Positions 32,355-41,248 are shown, counted from the first letter of the stretch. The stretch is 64,000 bases of DNA from Merdibacter massiliensis (GCF_900155395.1 NZ_LT699728.1:1-64000); one strand, 5' to 3'. Notes: generated from the sequence alone by a model not told the origin. Numbers and translations are program-made.

Positions 32355-34679
32355 TCAGCGTCTTCCTTTCTGTTTCAGTTCAACGACCGTTGCCCCCAGG
32401 CCGCCTTCACCTTGTCCTCCCATACGGAAGCTTTCCACTTTTGAATGTTTCTTTAAATAAGAATGAACGGCTTTTCGCAAAGCACCTGTTCCCATTCCGT
32501 GTATGATACGGACGGAACTTGCACGATGGAGGATGGCATTGTCTAGATATTTATCGACAACCGCTAAAGCTTCATCTACATGCATGCCGATCACATTGCA
32601 TTCTAACGGAAAGGAAGAACGAATCGTTTTCTTATACCCTTTTTCACTTTTCTCTTGTTTCGGCTTCGCCATCTTCTCCAAGTCAGAAAGTGATACATTC
32701 AATTTCATGCCATTTGCAAAAACATTCGCTTTATTTTTATTAACCGAAAGGACTTCTCCATGATAATTCAATGAACGAATCAAGACATAGTCCCCTTTTT
32801 GAATCGGTTCTTGGCTCGTTTCTATTGTCTCTTCGCTCTGTGTCGGCTGCAATTGGCGGATCGCATGTAATTTTTGCGCTACTTCATGCGGTTTATGATC
32901 TTCACTCATTGCCCGCAATTCGGCAATGATCTCCTGTGCTTCCTCCAATTGATGCTCATAACGCATTCTTGCTTCTTCCATTGCCTTTTCCAGCAATTTT
33001 CCCTGCTGCTTCTGCAACGTATCCTTCTCTTTCTGCAATTGTCTGCGCAGCTCCTGCACTTCATCTAAACGTGCATGCAGCGTCATCTTTTCCTGTTGCA
33101 AAGCAGCTGCTTCTTCTTCCAAACGCTCAAGCAAGCGCTGTGAATCACTTTGCCCCTGCTCTTTCAAAAAACGTGCGCGCTCTACGATCGCATCCCGCAA
33201 ATGATAACGTTTGGCGATCGCAAAGGCATTGGATTGTCCGCTTACGCCTTCTACATAATGATATGTCGGCATCATCGTCTCCATATCGAAGGTCACGCTG
33301 GAAAGCAAAATATCCTCTCGTGTCGTTGCGAAAGACTTGACTTTGGCAAAATGCGTAGAAGCAATGATCGTCGCCTGTTGTTGCAACAATGCTTCTAAAA
33401 TGGCAATTGCTAAACATTCTCCCTCATTAGGATCGGTCCCGCTGCCTAATTCATCCAAAACGACAAATGAATGTGCATCAGCTCGTTCACAAATCAAAGA
33501 CAATCGTGCTAGATGACCTGAAAAAGTCGATAAAGATTCCTGGATGGACTGTTGATCTCCAATATCCAGATAAATCTGTTCAAAAAATGGTATGGTGGCC
33601 TGTTCACACAAAATAGGAAATCCCGCATGCGTCATCGTTACAAACAATGCAAGCGTCTTTAACGTAACAGTCTTGCCGCCGGTATTTGAACCGCTGATCA
33701 GCAAGCAGCGGGTCCCTTCTCTCATCTCATATGTATTTGCCACTACCGCATCAGGATCGATCAAAGGATGGCGAGCCTCTTTCATCCAAAGATGATGCTT
33801 TTTCTTTTCCAATCTTGCAACACAGCCATCATTCGCTATGCACCATTTTGCTTTTGCAAACAAAGCATCCAAGAGCACCATCGTATCCAGATCAGCAAAC
33901 AGCGAGGCACTTTCCTCTAATACCTGATCGCTTAATTTGCGCAAGATTCGCTCCACTTCCTGTTCTTCTTCACCTTTGATGCTTTGCAGGCGGTTGTTGA
34001 GAGTGACCAGAGAAGCTGGTTCTACATATACCGCCTGCCCGCTTGCACTTTCTCCATGGATGATTCCACGAACACTATTTTTTTCACTTACTTTTACCAA
34101 CACACAGGTCCGCTCATTGCGGATCGCAGTGATCGTGTCCATCAGTATAGAAGCATGCGCAGAAATAAAACGTCTAGCTTCTTGCGCTATATTCCCAGCC
34201 ATTTCAACACCGGCCCTACGTAAACCAGCCAATTTTTCACTTGCATGATCGTATACTTCTCCTTCGCTGGAAATACATCCATCAATACTTTTTCGTAAAC
34301 GTCCATGTTCCTGCAATGCCTTTTGCAGATCATGCAGTTGCGCATACTTTCCATCTGCAGCTGCCAGATATTTTTTTACGCGATCACAAGTTAAGATAAA
34401 AACAGAGATGGCATGCAGCTCATTTGCCCGCAGCGTGATCTTTTTTTGACAGCGGGTCAACCAAGGTGAGATGTCGACGATATCATCATTAGGAAAATGC
34501 AGCTGTGTTCGATATATTTCGATTGCTTCCTGACAGCGCTGCAATTCTCTTTCGATCCATAATGGATGAAAGTTGGGATAAGCCTCCAAAATGGATCGTG
34601 CACCTAAATCAAATGCACATTTTTTTGCAATCTGTTCTTTAACAGCAGCAAAATCAATGGATTGAAATTTTTCTTGCAT
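32355..34679 (-). CDS. mutS2: Endonuclease MutS2 (ribosome rescue / DNA repair ATPase)
   Basis: A 774-aa MutS-family ATPase. Core and lever domains come first. Walker A is 'LLISGSNTGGKTVTLKTLALF' (near residue 327, G-S-N-T-G-G-K-T) and Walker B is 'SFVVLDELGSGTDPNEG'. A long coiled coil follows (about 520-610), and the Smr endonuclease domain closes the protein ('LDNAILHRASSVRIIHGMGT'). It suppresses homologous recombination and, in recent work on Bacillus, resolves collided ribosomes. The ATG at 34679 follows the cvpA stop codon by a base (TGATATG); the longer in-frame start lies within cvpA. Confidence 0.95.
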   Translation of the reverse strand: MQEKFQSIDFAAVKEQIAKKCAFDLGARSILEAYPNFHPLWIERELQRCQEAIEIYRTQLHFPNDDIVDISPWLTRCQKKITLRANELHAISVFILTCDRVKKYLAAADGKYAQLHDLQKALQEHGRLRKSIDGCISSEGEVYDHASEKLAGLRRAGVEMAGNIAQEARRFISAHASILMDTITAIRNERTCVLVKVSEKNSVRGIIHGESASGQAVYVEPASLVTLNNRLQSIKGEEEQEVERILRKLSDQVLEESASLFADLDTMVLLDALFAKAKWCIANDGCVARLEKKKHHLWMKEARHPLIDPDAVVANTYEMREGTRCLLISGSNTGGKTVTLKTLALFVTMTHAGFPILCEQATIPFFEQIYLDIGDQQSIQESLSTFSGHLARLSLICERADAHSFVVLDELGSGTDPNEGECLAIAILEALLQQQATIIASTHFAKVKSFATTREDILLSSVTFDMETMMPTYHYVEGVSGQSNAFAIAKRYHLRDAIVERARFLKEQGQSDSQRLLERLEEEAAALQQEKMTLHARLDEVQELRRQLQKEKDTLQKQQGKLLEKAMEEARMRYEHQLEEAQEIIAELRAMSEDHKPHEVAQKLHAIRQLQPTQSEETIETSQEPIQKGDYVLIRSLNYHGEVLSVNKNKANVFANGMKLNVSLSDLEKMAKPKQEKSEKGYKKTIRSSFPLECNVIGMHVDEALAVVDKYLDNAILHRASSVRIIHGMGTGALRKAVHSYLKKHSKVESFRMGGQGEGGLGATVVELKQKGRR

Positions 34680-34680
34680 A

Positions 34681-35337
34681 TCAATGCAGTGATTCCAGCC
34701 AATGGAATACTGCTTCCTCCTCTCCGCCTTTTCCATATAACCAAGCTTTTAATTGCTGCAGACTGTCGTCGTCCATCTTTTCATTGTTTTCCACTTTTTC
34801 GATCAGCTGCAGACGTTCCAGCATGCTGCCTCCGCTATTCAAGGCAATCTCCCCAATAGGAGCAGCAGCGCCCAAGATCGATTGCTGAGCTAGTTGACCG
34901 CTTCCCTCAAATAAAGGCAAATGGAAAAAAACCAGCAGAAAATACCCAATGATACAGGCTTTTCCCATTCCCAATACAATACCGGCAAAATGATTCAGCC
35001 ATCCAAGCAAAGGGAGATGATCGATTGCTTTTGCAAAAGGATGAATAATGATCACGACTAAGCGCAATCCAAACAAAACAATCAAAAACCATGCAATCGT
35101 ACTCGCTTGCGTACTGATAAAATGGTCAATAAATTCAATCTTGCTCGGTGTCAGATGAATCAGTTCAATTTCTTGTGCCAACCAGCCGCTCAACATCCAG
35201 GCGATCAAAGCCGCAAATAACCAGGACAGCAAATCCAAGATCTGTATAACAAAACCTCGCTGCCAGCAGCGAAGCAAATAGATAAACAAAATGAGCAAAA
35301 GTATTCCATTTACGATCGGGATCCATTGTTCTACCAT
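34681..35337 (-). CDS. CvpA-family membrane protein
   Basis: A 218-aa protein with four membrane segments in the first 165 residues, including 'VNGILLLILFIYLLRCWQRGF' and 'LLSWLFAALIAWMLSGWLA'. 'LGWLNHFAGIVLGMGKACIIGYFLLVFFH' matches the CvpA core. The C-terminal 50 residues are soluble and acidic. CvpA proteins are linked to colicin V production and membrane stress. It is the first gene of the cvpA-mutS2-uvrC-gerE run and begins about 100 bp from the divergent rnhC. Confidence 0.9.
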   Translation of the reverse strand: MVEQWIPIVNGILLLILFIYLLRCWQRGFVIQILDLLSWLFAALIAWMLSGWLAQEIELIHLTPSKIEFIDHFISTQASTIAWFLIVLFGLRLVVIIIHPFAKAIDHLPLLGWLNHFAGIVLGMGKACIIGYFLLVFFHLPLFEGSGQLAQQSILGAAAPIGEIALNSGGSMLERLQLIEKVENNEKMDDDSLQQLKAWLYGKGGEEEAVFHWLESLH

Positions 35338-35436
35338 ACACTTACCTCACAGTCTCATTTATTTTAACATAAGTAACCTGTATTTTCATACTCGAATACA
35401 AAGACAAACTATGATAGAATACAAACAGGTGATAGT

Positions 35437-36300
35437 ATGTCCGTATATACAAAAACGATGACAGCACAACAGATAAAAGAACTGGAAAAGAAGCTTGTCC
35501 GCTTTGAAAAAAGAAAAACGCCGCCTTATGCCTATTATCAGTACAAAAGCAGTGAATGTGTCATCACTGCTTATACAAGCGGAAAAGTCGTCTTCCAAGG
35601 AGAAGGCGCACGATCCTATGCCGACATCACATCCGCCTGCGATGACAAGATTGCTGAATATTTTCCGCAAGCAGGCAGTGATGAGGTAGGAACAGGAGAT
35701 TATTTCGGACCTGTTGTCGTTTGTGCCTGTCTGGTCAACCCCGCAGATGCTTCTTTTTTGCAAGAACTGCATGTGACTGACAGCAAAGCGATGAAAGATG
35801 AAGTTATTCGCCAAATAGGTCCCAGCTTGTGCAAACGATTGACACACAGTATCCTCATTTTAAACAATGCAGATTACAACCGCGTACATGAAAGTGATAA
35901 TATGGTTTCCATCAAGTGTAAATTGCATAACCAAGCTTATGTACATTTGAAAAGAAAAGCAAACGGGCTTCCCGCTTCCATCATCATTGATCAGTTTGTC
36001 CAAGAAAAAAGTTATTACCGCTATCTCAGCGGCCAGCCAGAGATCATTCACGGCATCCATTTTGAAACAAAAGCTGAAGGAAAATATTTAGCTGTGGCAG
36101 CAGCCAGCGTCATTGCCCGTTACGCATTCTTGCACGCTTGTGATAAAATGCAGCAAGACTATGATTTTATTTTCCCAAAGGGAGCCGGAAAACAAGTTGA
36201 TGCAGCAATTATCCGTTTTGTCGAACAATTTGGAAAAGAAGAACTTCCCAAAGTAGCAAAATTACATTTTGCCAATACAAAAAAAGCACTCTCATTATAA
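35437..36300 (+). CDS. rnhC: Ribonuclease HIII
   Basis: A 287-aa RNase H2-fold enzyme of the HIII type. The N-terminal TBP-like extension (about 1-80) includes 'YTKTMTAQQIKELEKKL'. The catalytic domain opens with 'AGSDEVGTGDYFGPVVVCA' (D and E of the active site) and continues with 'VTDSKAMKDEVI' and 'ETKAEGKYLAVAAASVIARY' near residue 209. It removes RNA from RNA-DNA hybrids. It is transcribed divergently from cvpA, a common pairing in Firmicutes (cvpA/zapA near rnhC). Confidence 0.95.
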   Translation: MSVYTKTMTAQQIKELEKKLVRFEKRKTPPYAYYQYKSSECVITAYTSGKVVFQGEGARSYADITSACDDKIAEYFPQAGSDEVGTGDYFGPVVVCACLVNPADASFLQELHVTDSKAMKDEVIRQIGPSLCKRLTHSILILNNADYNRVHESDNMVSIKCKLHNQAYVHLKRKANGLPASIIIDQFVQEKSYYRYLSGQPEIIHGIHFETKAEGKYLAVAAASVIARYAFLHACDKMQQDYDFIFPKGAGKQVDAAIIRFVEQFGKEELPKVAKLHFANTKKALSL

Positions 36301-36328
36301 AAAAATCCTTGGAAAACAAGGATTTTTT
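36300..36328. terminator. Terminator between convergent rnhC and dCMP deaminase genes
   Basis: An 11-bp stem (AAAAAATCCTT / AAGGATTTTTT) with a 7-nt loop. It starts on the rnhC stop codon and touches the stop of the deaminase gene, so it serves both strands. Confidence 0.85.
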
Positions 36329-36813
36329 TATAACTGTTCTTTCTTTTCAATGCTGAGCTCCATTCGATACGGCAGCTGCATCAGTTCCACACCTGCAGAT
36401 TCTAACATCTTCTTGCTGGCAATCGTTCCTTCGGTATGCGCATATTTGTCGCTTTCATATACAATGCGTTTGATACCGCTTTGAATGATGGCTTTGGCAC
36501 ATTCATTACATGGGAATAATGAAACATAGATCGTGCATCCGTTCAATTTCTGTGTACTGTTCAAAATAGCATTGAGTTCAGCATGTACGACAAATGGATA
36601 CTTCGTATTGAGGAAATCCCCATCTCTCTCCCATGGAAAATCATCATCATCGCATCCGATCGGGAAACCGTTATATCCGATACCAACCACTTTTCTTTCA
36701 GGGGATACGATACATGCCCCGACTTGTGTCGATGGATCTTTGGATCGCAAGGCACTCAAATGTGCCAATCCCATAAAATAATCATCCCAGCTTAATACAT
36801 TTCCTCGTTTCAT
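36328..36813 (-). CDS. dCMP/deoxycytidylate deaminase (ComEB-like)
   Basis: A 161-aa zinc deaminase. The catalytic 'HAELNAILNS' (H-A-E) and 'PCNECAKAIIQSG' (PCxxC) motifs are intact, and the N-terminal 'DPSTQVGACIVSPERKVVGIGYNGFPIG' is typical of dCMP deaminases, with an acidic insert 'GCDDDDFPWERDGDF'. It makes dUMP from dCMP for thymidylate synthesis. AGGAG precedes the ATG. Confidence 0.93.
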   Translation of the reverse strand: MKRGNVLSWDDYFMGLAHLSALRSKDPSTQVGACIVSPERKVVGIGYNGFPIGCDDDDFPWERDGDFLNTKYPFVVHAELNAILNSTQKLNGCTIYVSLFPCNECAKAIIQSGIKRIVYESDKYAHTEGTIASKKMLESAGVELMQLPYRMELSIEKKEQL

Positions 36814-36844
36814 GATCCTGCTCCTTTCTCACTTTTTTATTATA

Positions 36845-37972
36845 TCAGTTTTTTTCATACTGTATAAGGGGTTCATTTGATGCTGGCGCATGTGCCTGAC
36901 GCCATGTATCCTGCCATTCATTCCCTGTATAAATCATCCAAATACTGATAATCGTTAACAAAGCAACAATAGCAGTCCAGGCATGACGGCGCAGATTTCT
37001 TTGAAAGCTGCCAGCACCAAAACAGAAAGCACCCAGCAAACCGCCCAATAAACCGCCAAACAACGGGATCCAGTCGTTTCCTGGCACCAGCAAAGCAATG
37101 ACCACCCAAAAAAGTTGACGCAACAATTGATGCTGGATCAATGGATGCCGATAGGCATGCACCAATCCGACATCAAAGATACCGGCACACCATAAACCGA
37201 CGATCAACGCCCCTAAACCGCTGCCGGAAGCTCCCGTAACTAATTGAAATAAGGTCGCAATCGCAACACTGCACAAGGCAATATATATTGTTCCTCTATG
37301 ATAAAGCCCATCACAAAGCGTTGCAACTGCCAACAGGGCCGGTATTTGCAAGATCATCGCTAAAGAGGTCAATGATGTCTGTCCAAGAAAAGCTTGCAAT
37401 AGAATGGTCGAAGCATTCTCGGATAACTGCCACCAAGATGACAAAACGGCAATACCAGTACAGATGAAAACAAATAACAATAACAAGAAAGCATAGCGCG
37501 GCAGCATGGCCAGCCGTTCTCGCCACAAACTTCCTTTATGTCTCGTCTCTTCCATCTGTTTTGCTAATCGTGCTTTTTCTTTTTGTTCATCATCTACTTT
37601 TCGCAGCTTTTCTTGCACTTTCGGAAACACATGTTCAAAAGCTGCATCTATGTGATCTTGAAAAGCAATCTGCTGGATCAAACCATCTTCATAAGAATGC
37701 GCATTCCCATTCACATTCAGCACGATGATCTTGCTTTCCCGATGAACCAGATCGCACAATGCACGATTCACCTGCCGCAGCATAGCTAATTCTTCTTTCA
37801 TCTGCTCATCATCTTGATCACAAAGATGCAAGATCGGATACTGTTTATTGCGCGGCTGGACCAACCACAGATCATTGGGACGCTGTTGAATTGCAATCAA
37901 TGTATATCCCTTTTCACTGATAAAATAAGCAAGCAACTGCATCAACGGCAAACTGATTCCATATCTTGGCAT
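36845..37972 (-). CDS. Degenerate rhomboid-like membrane protein
   Basis: A 375-aa protein with a soluble N-terminal domain (about 1-155) and about six membrane segments from residue 160 on. 'VTGASGSGLGALIVGLWCAG' (residues 246-264) matches the rhomboid G-x-S-G active-site loop with the serine present. The expected H-x-x-x-N loop is absent, and the catalytic His in the final helix (normally A-H-x-x-G) appears as 'DWIPLFGGLLGGLLGAF', with no His. So the Ser-His dyad is broken and proteolysis is unlikely. It may act as a pseudoprotease that binds membrane proteins. It begins on the rluD stop (TAATG), so is coupled to it. Confidence 0.75.
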   Translation of the reverse strand: MPRYGISLPLMQLLAYFISEKGYTLIAIQQRPNDLWLVQPRNKQYPILHLCDQDDEQMKEELAMLRQVNRALCDLVHRESKIIVLNVNGNAHSYEDGLIQQIAFQDHIDAAFEHVFPKVQEKLRKVDDEQKEKARLAKQMEETRHKGSLWRERLAMLPRYAFLLLLFVFICTGIAVLSSWWQLSENASTILLQAFLGQTSLTSLAMILQIPALLAVATLCDGLYHRGTIYIALCSVAIATLFQLVTGASGSGLGALIVGLWCAGIFDVGLVHAYRHPLIQHQLLRQLFWVVIALLVPGNDWIPLFGGLLGGLLGAFCFGAGSFQRNLRRHAWTAIVALLTIISIWMIYTGNEWQDTWRQAHAPASNEPLIQYEKN

Positions 37973-38883
37973 TAAGATGCATCCCTTTCCTTACGCAGTT
38001 GTTCTAACACCATCGTAAAATCATCCGGCAACGGTGCTTCTACGACGATCTTTTCTTTAGTCCGCGGATGAATGAACTCCAGCTGATGTGCATGCAGCAA
38101 TTGTCCGCCTACTTTCATCGTTTTCCGATAGCCATATTTTTCATCGCCAACCAGCGGATGTTCAATATAGCGCATATGCACGCGTATCTGATGGGTGCGT
38201 CCGGTTTCTAGACGGCATTCCACCAAAGTATAATTGGCAAAACGTTCAATTACACGAAAATGCGTACGTGCAGGCTTGCTGTTTTTCTCAGTCACCGCCA
38301 TTTTTTGCCGATCGGTTTCATCTCGTCCGATCGGTGCATCGATCACCCCATAATCATGCGAAAAAGTACCATGTACCAAAGCATAATATAAACGGTTGAC
38401 GGTCTTATCCTGCAGCTGTTTTGAAAGAGAGAGATGGGCCTGATCGTTTTTTGCGACAATGAGCAGCCCTGTTGTGTCCTTGTCGATCCGATGCACGATG
38501 CCCGGCCGCAAAACGCCGTTGATACCGGATAGATCCTTGCAATGATATAACAATGCATTGACGAGCGTTCCGCTTTGATTCCCGTTTGCCGGATGGACGA
38601 CCATTCCCCTTGGTTTATTGATCACGATGACATCCTGATCTTCATAACGTATATCTAATGGAATATCCTGTGCTTCTACTTCCAATTCACTAAGATCCTC
38701 ATAGTCCACGCTGATCTCCTCGTTTCCGCACAATTTGTAATTGCTTTTGGTTGCCTCTCCATTTACCAGAACTTTTCCCTGTTCGATCAACTGCTGAATA
38801 CGAGAACGTGTCAATTCGCTGTGTTCGCTAAGATATTTATCGATTCGAACTCCTTTTTCTTCCGCCTGCAATGACAATTTCAT
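37972..38883 (-). CDS. RluD-family 23S rRNA pseudouridine synthase (first)
   Basis: A 303-aa enzyme. An N-terminal S4 RNA-binding domain ('GVRIDKYLSEHSELTRSRIQ') precedes the RsuA/RluD catalytic domain with 'GIVHRIDKDTTGLLIVAKND', which carries the catalytic Asp in the H-R-I-D-K-D-T motif, and 'ECRLETGRTHQIRVHMRYI'. It converts uridines in 23S rRNA helix 69 to pseudouridine or a related site. The ATG at 38883 overlaps the lspA stop (ATGA); a longer in-frame start lies inside lspA. lspA-rluD is a common Firmicute pair. Confidence 0.94.
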   Translation of the reverse strand: MKLSLQAEEKGVRIDKYLSEHSELTRSRIQQLIEQGKVLVNGEATKSNYKLCGNEEISVDYEDLSELEVEAQDIPLDIRYEDQDVIVINKPRGMVVHPANGNQSGTLVNALLYHCKDLSGINGVLRPGIVHRIDKDTTGLLIVAKNDQAHLSLSKQLQDKTVNRLYYALVHGTFSHDYGVIDAPIGRDETDRQKMAVTEKNSKPARTHFRVIERFANYTLVECRLETGRTHQIRVHMRYIEHPLVGDEKYGYRKTMKVGGQLLHAHQLEFIHPRTKEKIVVEAPLPDDFTMVLEQLRKERDAS

Positions 38884-39356
38884 TTTTTGATCACCCCAAA
38901 CTCTTCCAAAAAGATCTTTGCTACGATCATAAAGACACCGATGCACAATGCGCAGTCGGCAATATTGAATACAGGAAAGTCATATCCTAATAGATTGAAT
39001 GATAAAAAATCACGCACATATTGAAAGATTGCCCGATCGATCAAGTTCCCAACAGCGCCTGCCATCATCAAAACCAATCCGATGCGATTCCAGCGATCTT
39101 CTGGTTCGCATGCACGATAAAAGAATGCCAGTGCAACCAGAGCAATAATGGTAATGATATAGAAAAAGGTCATGGAACTGCCAGCAAACATGCTCCATGC
39201 AGCACCGGTATTACGTACATAAGTCAATTGAAAGAAACCTGGAATGATGGAAATCGTATCACCTAATGATAAGATGTGTTCGATCATATATTTACTACCT
39301 TGATCCAATAGGATGGCAATCACGCCGATCAACAGGTAAGGAAGATGTTTTTTCAT
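38880..39356 (-). CDS. lspA: Lipoprotein signal peptidase
   Basis: A 158-aa aspartic membrane peptidase with four helices. The catalytic Asp residues lie in 'LVLMMAGAVGNLIDRAIFQY' (N-L-I-D) and 'DYFPVFNIADCALCIG' (N-I-A-D); the first helix 'LPYLLIGVIAILLDQGSKYM' has the conserved D-Q-x-x-K. It cleaves prolipoproteins after diacylglyceryl transfer. A GGAGGG site precedes the ATG. An IS element ends 50 bp upstream, so its original promoter may have been displaced. Confidence 0.97.
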   Translation of the reverse strand: MKKHLPYLLIGVIAILLDQGSKYMIEHILSLGDTISIIPGFFQLTYVRNTGAAWSMFAGSSMTFFYIITIIALVALAFFYRACEPEDRWNRIGLVLMMAGAVGNLIDRAIFQYVRDFLSFNLLGYDFPVFNIADCALCIGVFMIVAKIFLEEFGVIKK

Positions 39357-39441
39357 GTAAATCCCTCCAACATTGATAAAATGTTACCACAGAGTATCCG
39401 AAAAGAAAAGAGGCTGTAACGAATAAGGAATAGCCAAAAAT

Positions 39442-39483
39442 AAAAAATGCATCTGATCTCAAAAGAGAAAGGATGCATTTTTT
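39442..39483 (+). terminator. Hairpin insulating the transposase promoter
   Basis: A 12-bp stem (AAAAAATGCATC / GATGCATTTTTT) with an 18-nt loop and a T-run on the plus strand, just before the transposase -10 box. It would stop transcription entering from outside the IS. Confidence 0.75.
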
Positions 39484-39486
39484 TGG

Positions 39487-39498
39487 TATAATTTAGCT
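39487..39498 (+). promoter_or_regulatory. Extended -10 promoter giving a leaderless transposase mRNA
   Basis: TGGTATAAT (TATAAT at 39487-39492) is an extended -10 element with only a weak -35. The ATG begins six bases after the -10, at the expected transcription start, and there is no Shine-Dalgarno sequence. Confidence 0.7.
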
Positions 39499-41082
39499 AT
39501 GAAAAACATCGAAGTGTTAGAGCTAAATCATTCCTATCTGAGCAATAGGAATTATACCGCATTTCAGATGATTTTACCACTGGATTGTGAAAAAAAGATC
39601 GATTCTTCTGATCCGGTGTACAGTTTTCTTGAAGTGATGGAAGGAGTCAACTGGAACAAATATCTTAATCACCCTGCTCACAGAGGGCGTGAAGAATATA
39701 ATCCCTTCAAGATGATCAAAGTCATCCTGTTTGCGTTCATGAATCATATTTATAGTCTAAGAGATATTGAAAAAAGCTGTAGAACAGACATCCGTTTCAT
39801 GTTCTTGATGCAGGAGGAAACGCCAAGTCACATGGCATTTCATCGTTTCATCCAAAAGTATTTAAAATATGACATCCAATTCATTTTTAGAGATATATTT
39901 GAATCAATTGAGATATTAGATCCGTCAATTGATCATGATACGGTTTATATTGATGGAACCAAGCTTGAGGCCAATGCCAACAAGTTTACTTTCATCTGGA
40001 AAAAGACCGCAATCAAAACAAGAGATAAAATATTCACTCGATTAAACGAATGGGTCAAGAAACTGGGTGATCGTATTGAAGCATCTCAAAAAGAGGAGTG
40101 GACAATAAAAGACATAGAGAATATGGCTAACCAAATTTTTCATATCGTTGAACAAGAGGGAATCACTTTCATTTATGGAAAAGGTAAGCGAAAAAGCCAG
40201 ATTCAGCGTTATTATGATGAATTGATGAAATACAAAGAAACACTGCAAAACTGTTTGGAAAGAATTGAACTATGCGGACCTGACAGAAACAGCTGTTCGA
40301 AAACAGACCACGATGCAACGATGATGCACATGAAAGAGGACCATTACATGAAGACAGGAATCTTCAAGGCAGGATACAATGCACAGATAGCAGTAAGCAG
40401 CGAATATATCCAATTGGCTTGTATCTATCAGGATAGAACCGATCAAAAGACATTTATCAAATTTCTTGAAACATTCAGAGCACTTTATAACAGGATGCCT
40501 AAAACAGTAGCAGCGGATGCAGGATATGGATCCTATGATAATTATTTCTTCTGTTTAGAAAATGATATGGAAGCCTATATCAAATATATGATGTATTCAA
40601 AAGAAAAAGAAACGAGCTACAAGAAAAAAACATTCATCAAATCAAACTGGAACAGAAATGGAAATGGAAGATATATCTGCCCGGCAGGACATGAATTTGG
40701 CTGTATCAATGAAACGGTTGATAAGAGAAGCAAATATTATCGAATCAATCAAACGCACAGTTGTGGCAAATGCACGGATTGCCCACTCAAATCTCAATGT
40801 ACGAAAGCCAAGGGAGATCGAACGATAAGCGTGAATCCGATACTTGAGGAGTTTGAAAGAACAGCGAGAAAAAAACTAAATAGCGAAGAAGGAATCCATC
40901 ATCGAGTGCAAAGATCCATACAAAGCGAAGGAGCATTTGGAGTGATAAAAGAAGATTATGCTTATGACAGATTACATAGGAGAAGCATCAAAAATGTAGA
41001 AATGGAGTTCCTGTTGGTGTGCGTAGGCTTTAATCTGATGAAATATCATAACAAAAAAATAAGAAAAAAAGCACAAGCATAA
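39499..41082 (+). CDS. IS1182-family transposase
   Basis: A 527-aa DDE transposase. The N-terminal helix-rich domain ('EYNPFKMIKVILFAFMNHIY', 'SLRDIEKSCRTDIRFMFLM') is the DUF772-type DNA-binding part. Catalytic residues are expected in 'VYIDGTKLEANANKF' (D), 'TVAADAGYGSYDNYFF' (D) and near 'RVQRSIQSEGAFGVIKEDY' (E). A zinc-ribbon-like Cys cluster lies between ('CGKCTDCPLKSQCTKAKGD'). The frame is intact, so the element may be active. The ATG is read from a probably leaderless mRNA. Confidence 0.95.
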   Translation: MKNIEVLELNHSYLSNRNYTAFQMILPLDCEKKIDSSDPVYSFLEVMEGVNWNKYLNHPAHRGREEYNPFKMIKVILFAFMNHIYSLRDIEKSCRTDIRFMFLMQEETPSHMAFHRFIQKYLKYDIQFIFRDIFESIEILDPSIDHDTVYIDGTKLEANANKFTFIWKKTAIKTRDKIFTRLNEWVKKLGDRIEASQKEEWTIKDIENMANQIFHIVEQEGITFIYGKGKRKSQIQRYYDELMKYKETLQNCLERIELCGPDRNSCSKTDHDATMMHMKEDHYMKTGIFKAGYNAQIAVSSEYIQLACIYQDRTDQKTFIKFLETFRALYNRMPKTVAADAGYGSYDNYFFCLENDMEAYIKYMMYSKEKETSYKKKTFIKSNWNRNGNGRYICPAGHEFGCINETVDKRSKYYRINQTHSCGKCTDCPLKSQCTKAKGDRTISVNPILEEFERTARKKLNSEEGIHHRVQRSIQSEGAFGVIKEDYAYDRLHRRSIKNVEMEFLLVCVGFNLMKYHNKKIRKKAQA

Positions 41083-41176
41083 ATAATGTTGATAGGTTTT
41101 CCACAATAGGTGTTTTCATAATGCCAAAAAATAGGGATAATTGGGAGAATTGAAACAATTTCAAAGTAAAGAAAAG

Positions 41177-41248
41177 AAAAAAGAGGTCGTAACCTCAATA
41201 GACAGATTCGTTTAATTATAATCTTCTATTTCGTTACGGCCTCTTTTT
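41177..41248. repeat. Inverted-repeat pair at the IS right end (possible terminator)
   Basis: Arms AAAAAGAGGTCGTAAC (41178-41193) and GTTACGGCCTCTTTTT (41233-41248) pair with one mismatch around a 39-nt loop. The right arm is the terminal inverted repeat. The structure ends in a T-run on the plus side and an A-to-T reading on the minus side, and it lies 3 bp from the stop codon of the converging peptidoglycan-binding gene. Confidence 0.55.

Larger units (their letters stand above)
39406..41247 (+). mobile_element. IS1182-family insertion sequence
   Basis: Ends are inverted repeats AAAAGAGGCTGTAACGAA (left) and AAAAGAGGCCGTAACGAA (right, read on the minus strand), one mismatch in 18. The element holds a single transposase gene and is 1842 bp. 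No clear target duplication is visible at the flanks. A third copy of the end motif (AAAAAGAGGTCGTAAC) occurs 55 bp inside the right end, so the right-end boundary could be ambiguous. Confidence 0.85.

Noticed and set aside
35386-35847. A 153-codon minus-strand frame opposite rnhC
   Set aside because: Antisense to a clear RNase HIII gene with a good promoter context; no ribosome site or domain.
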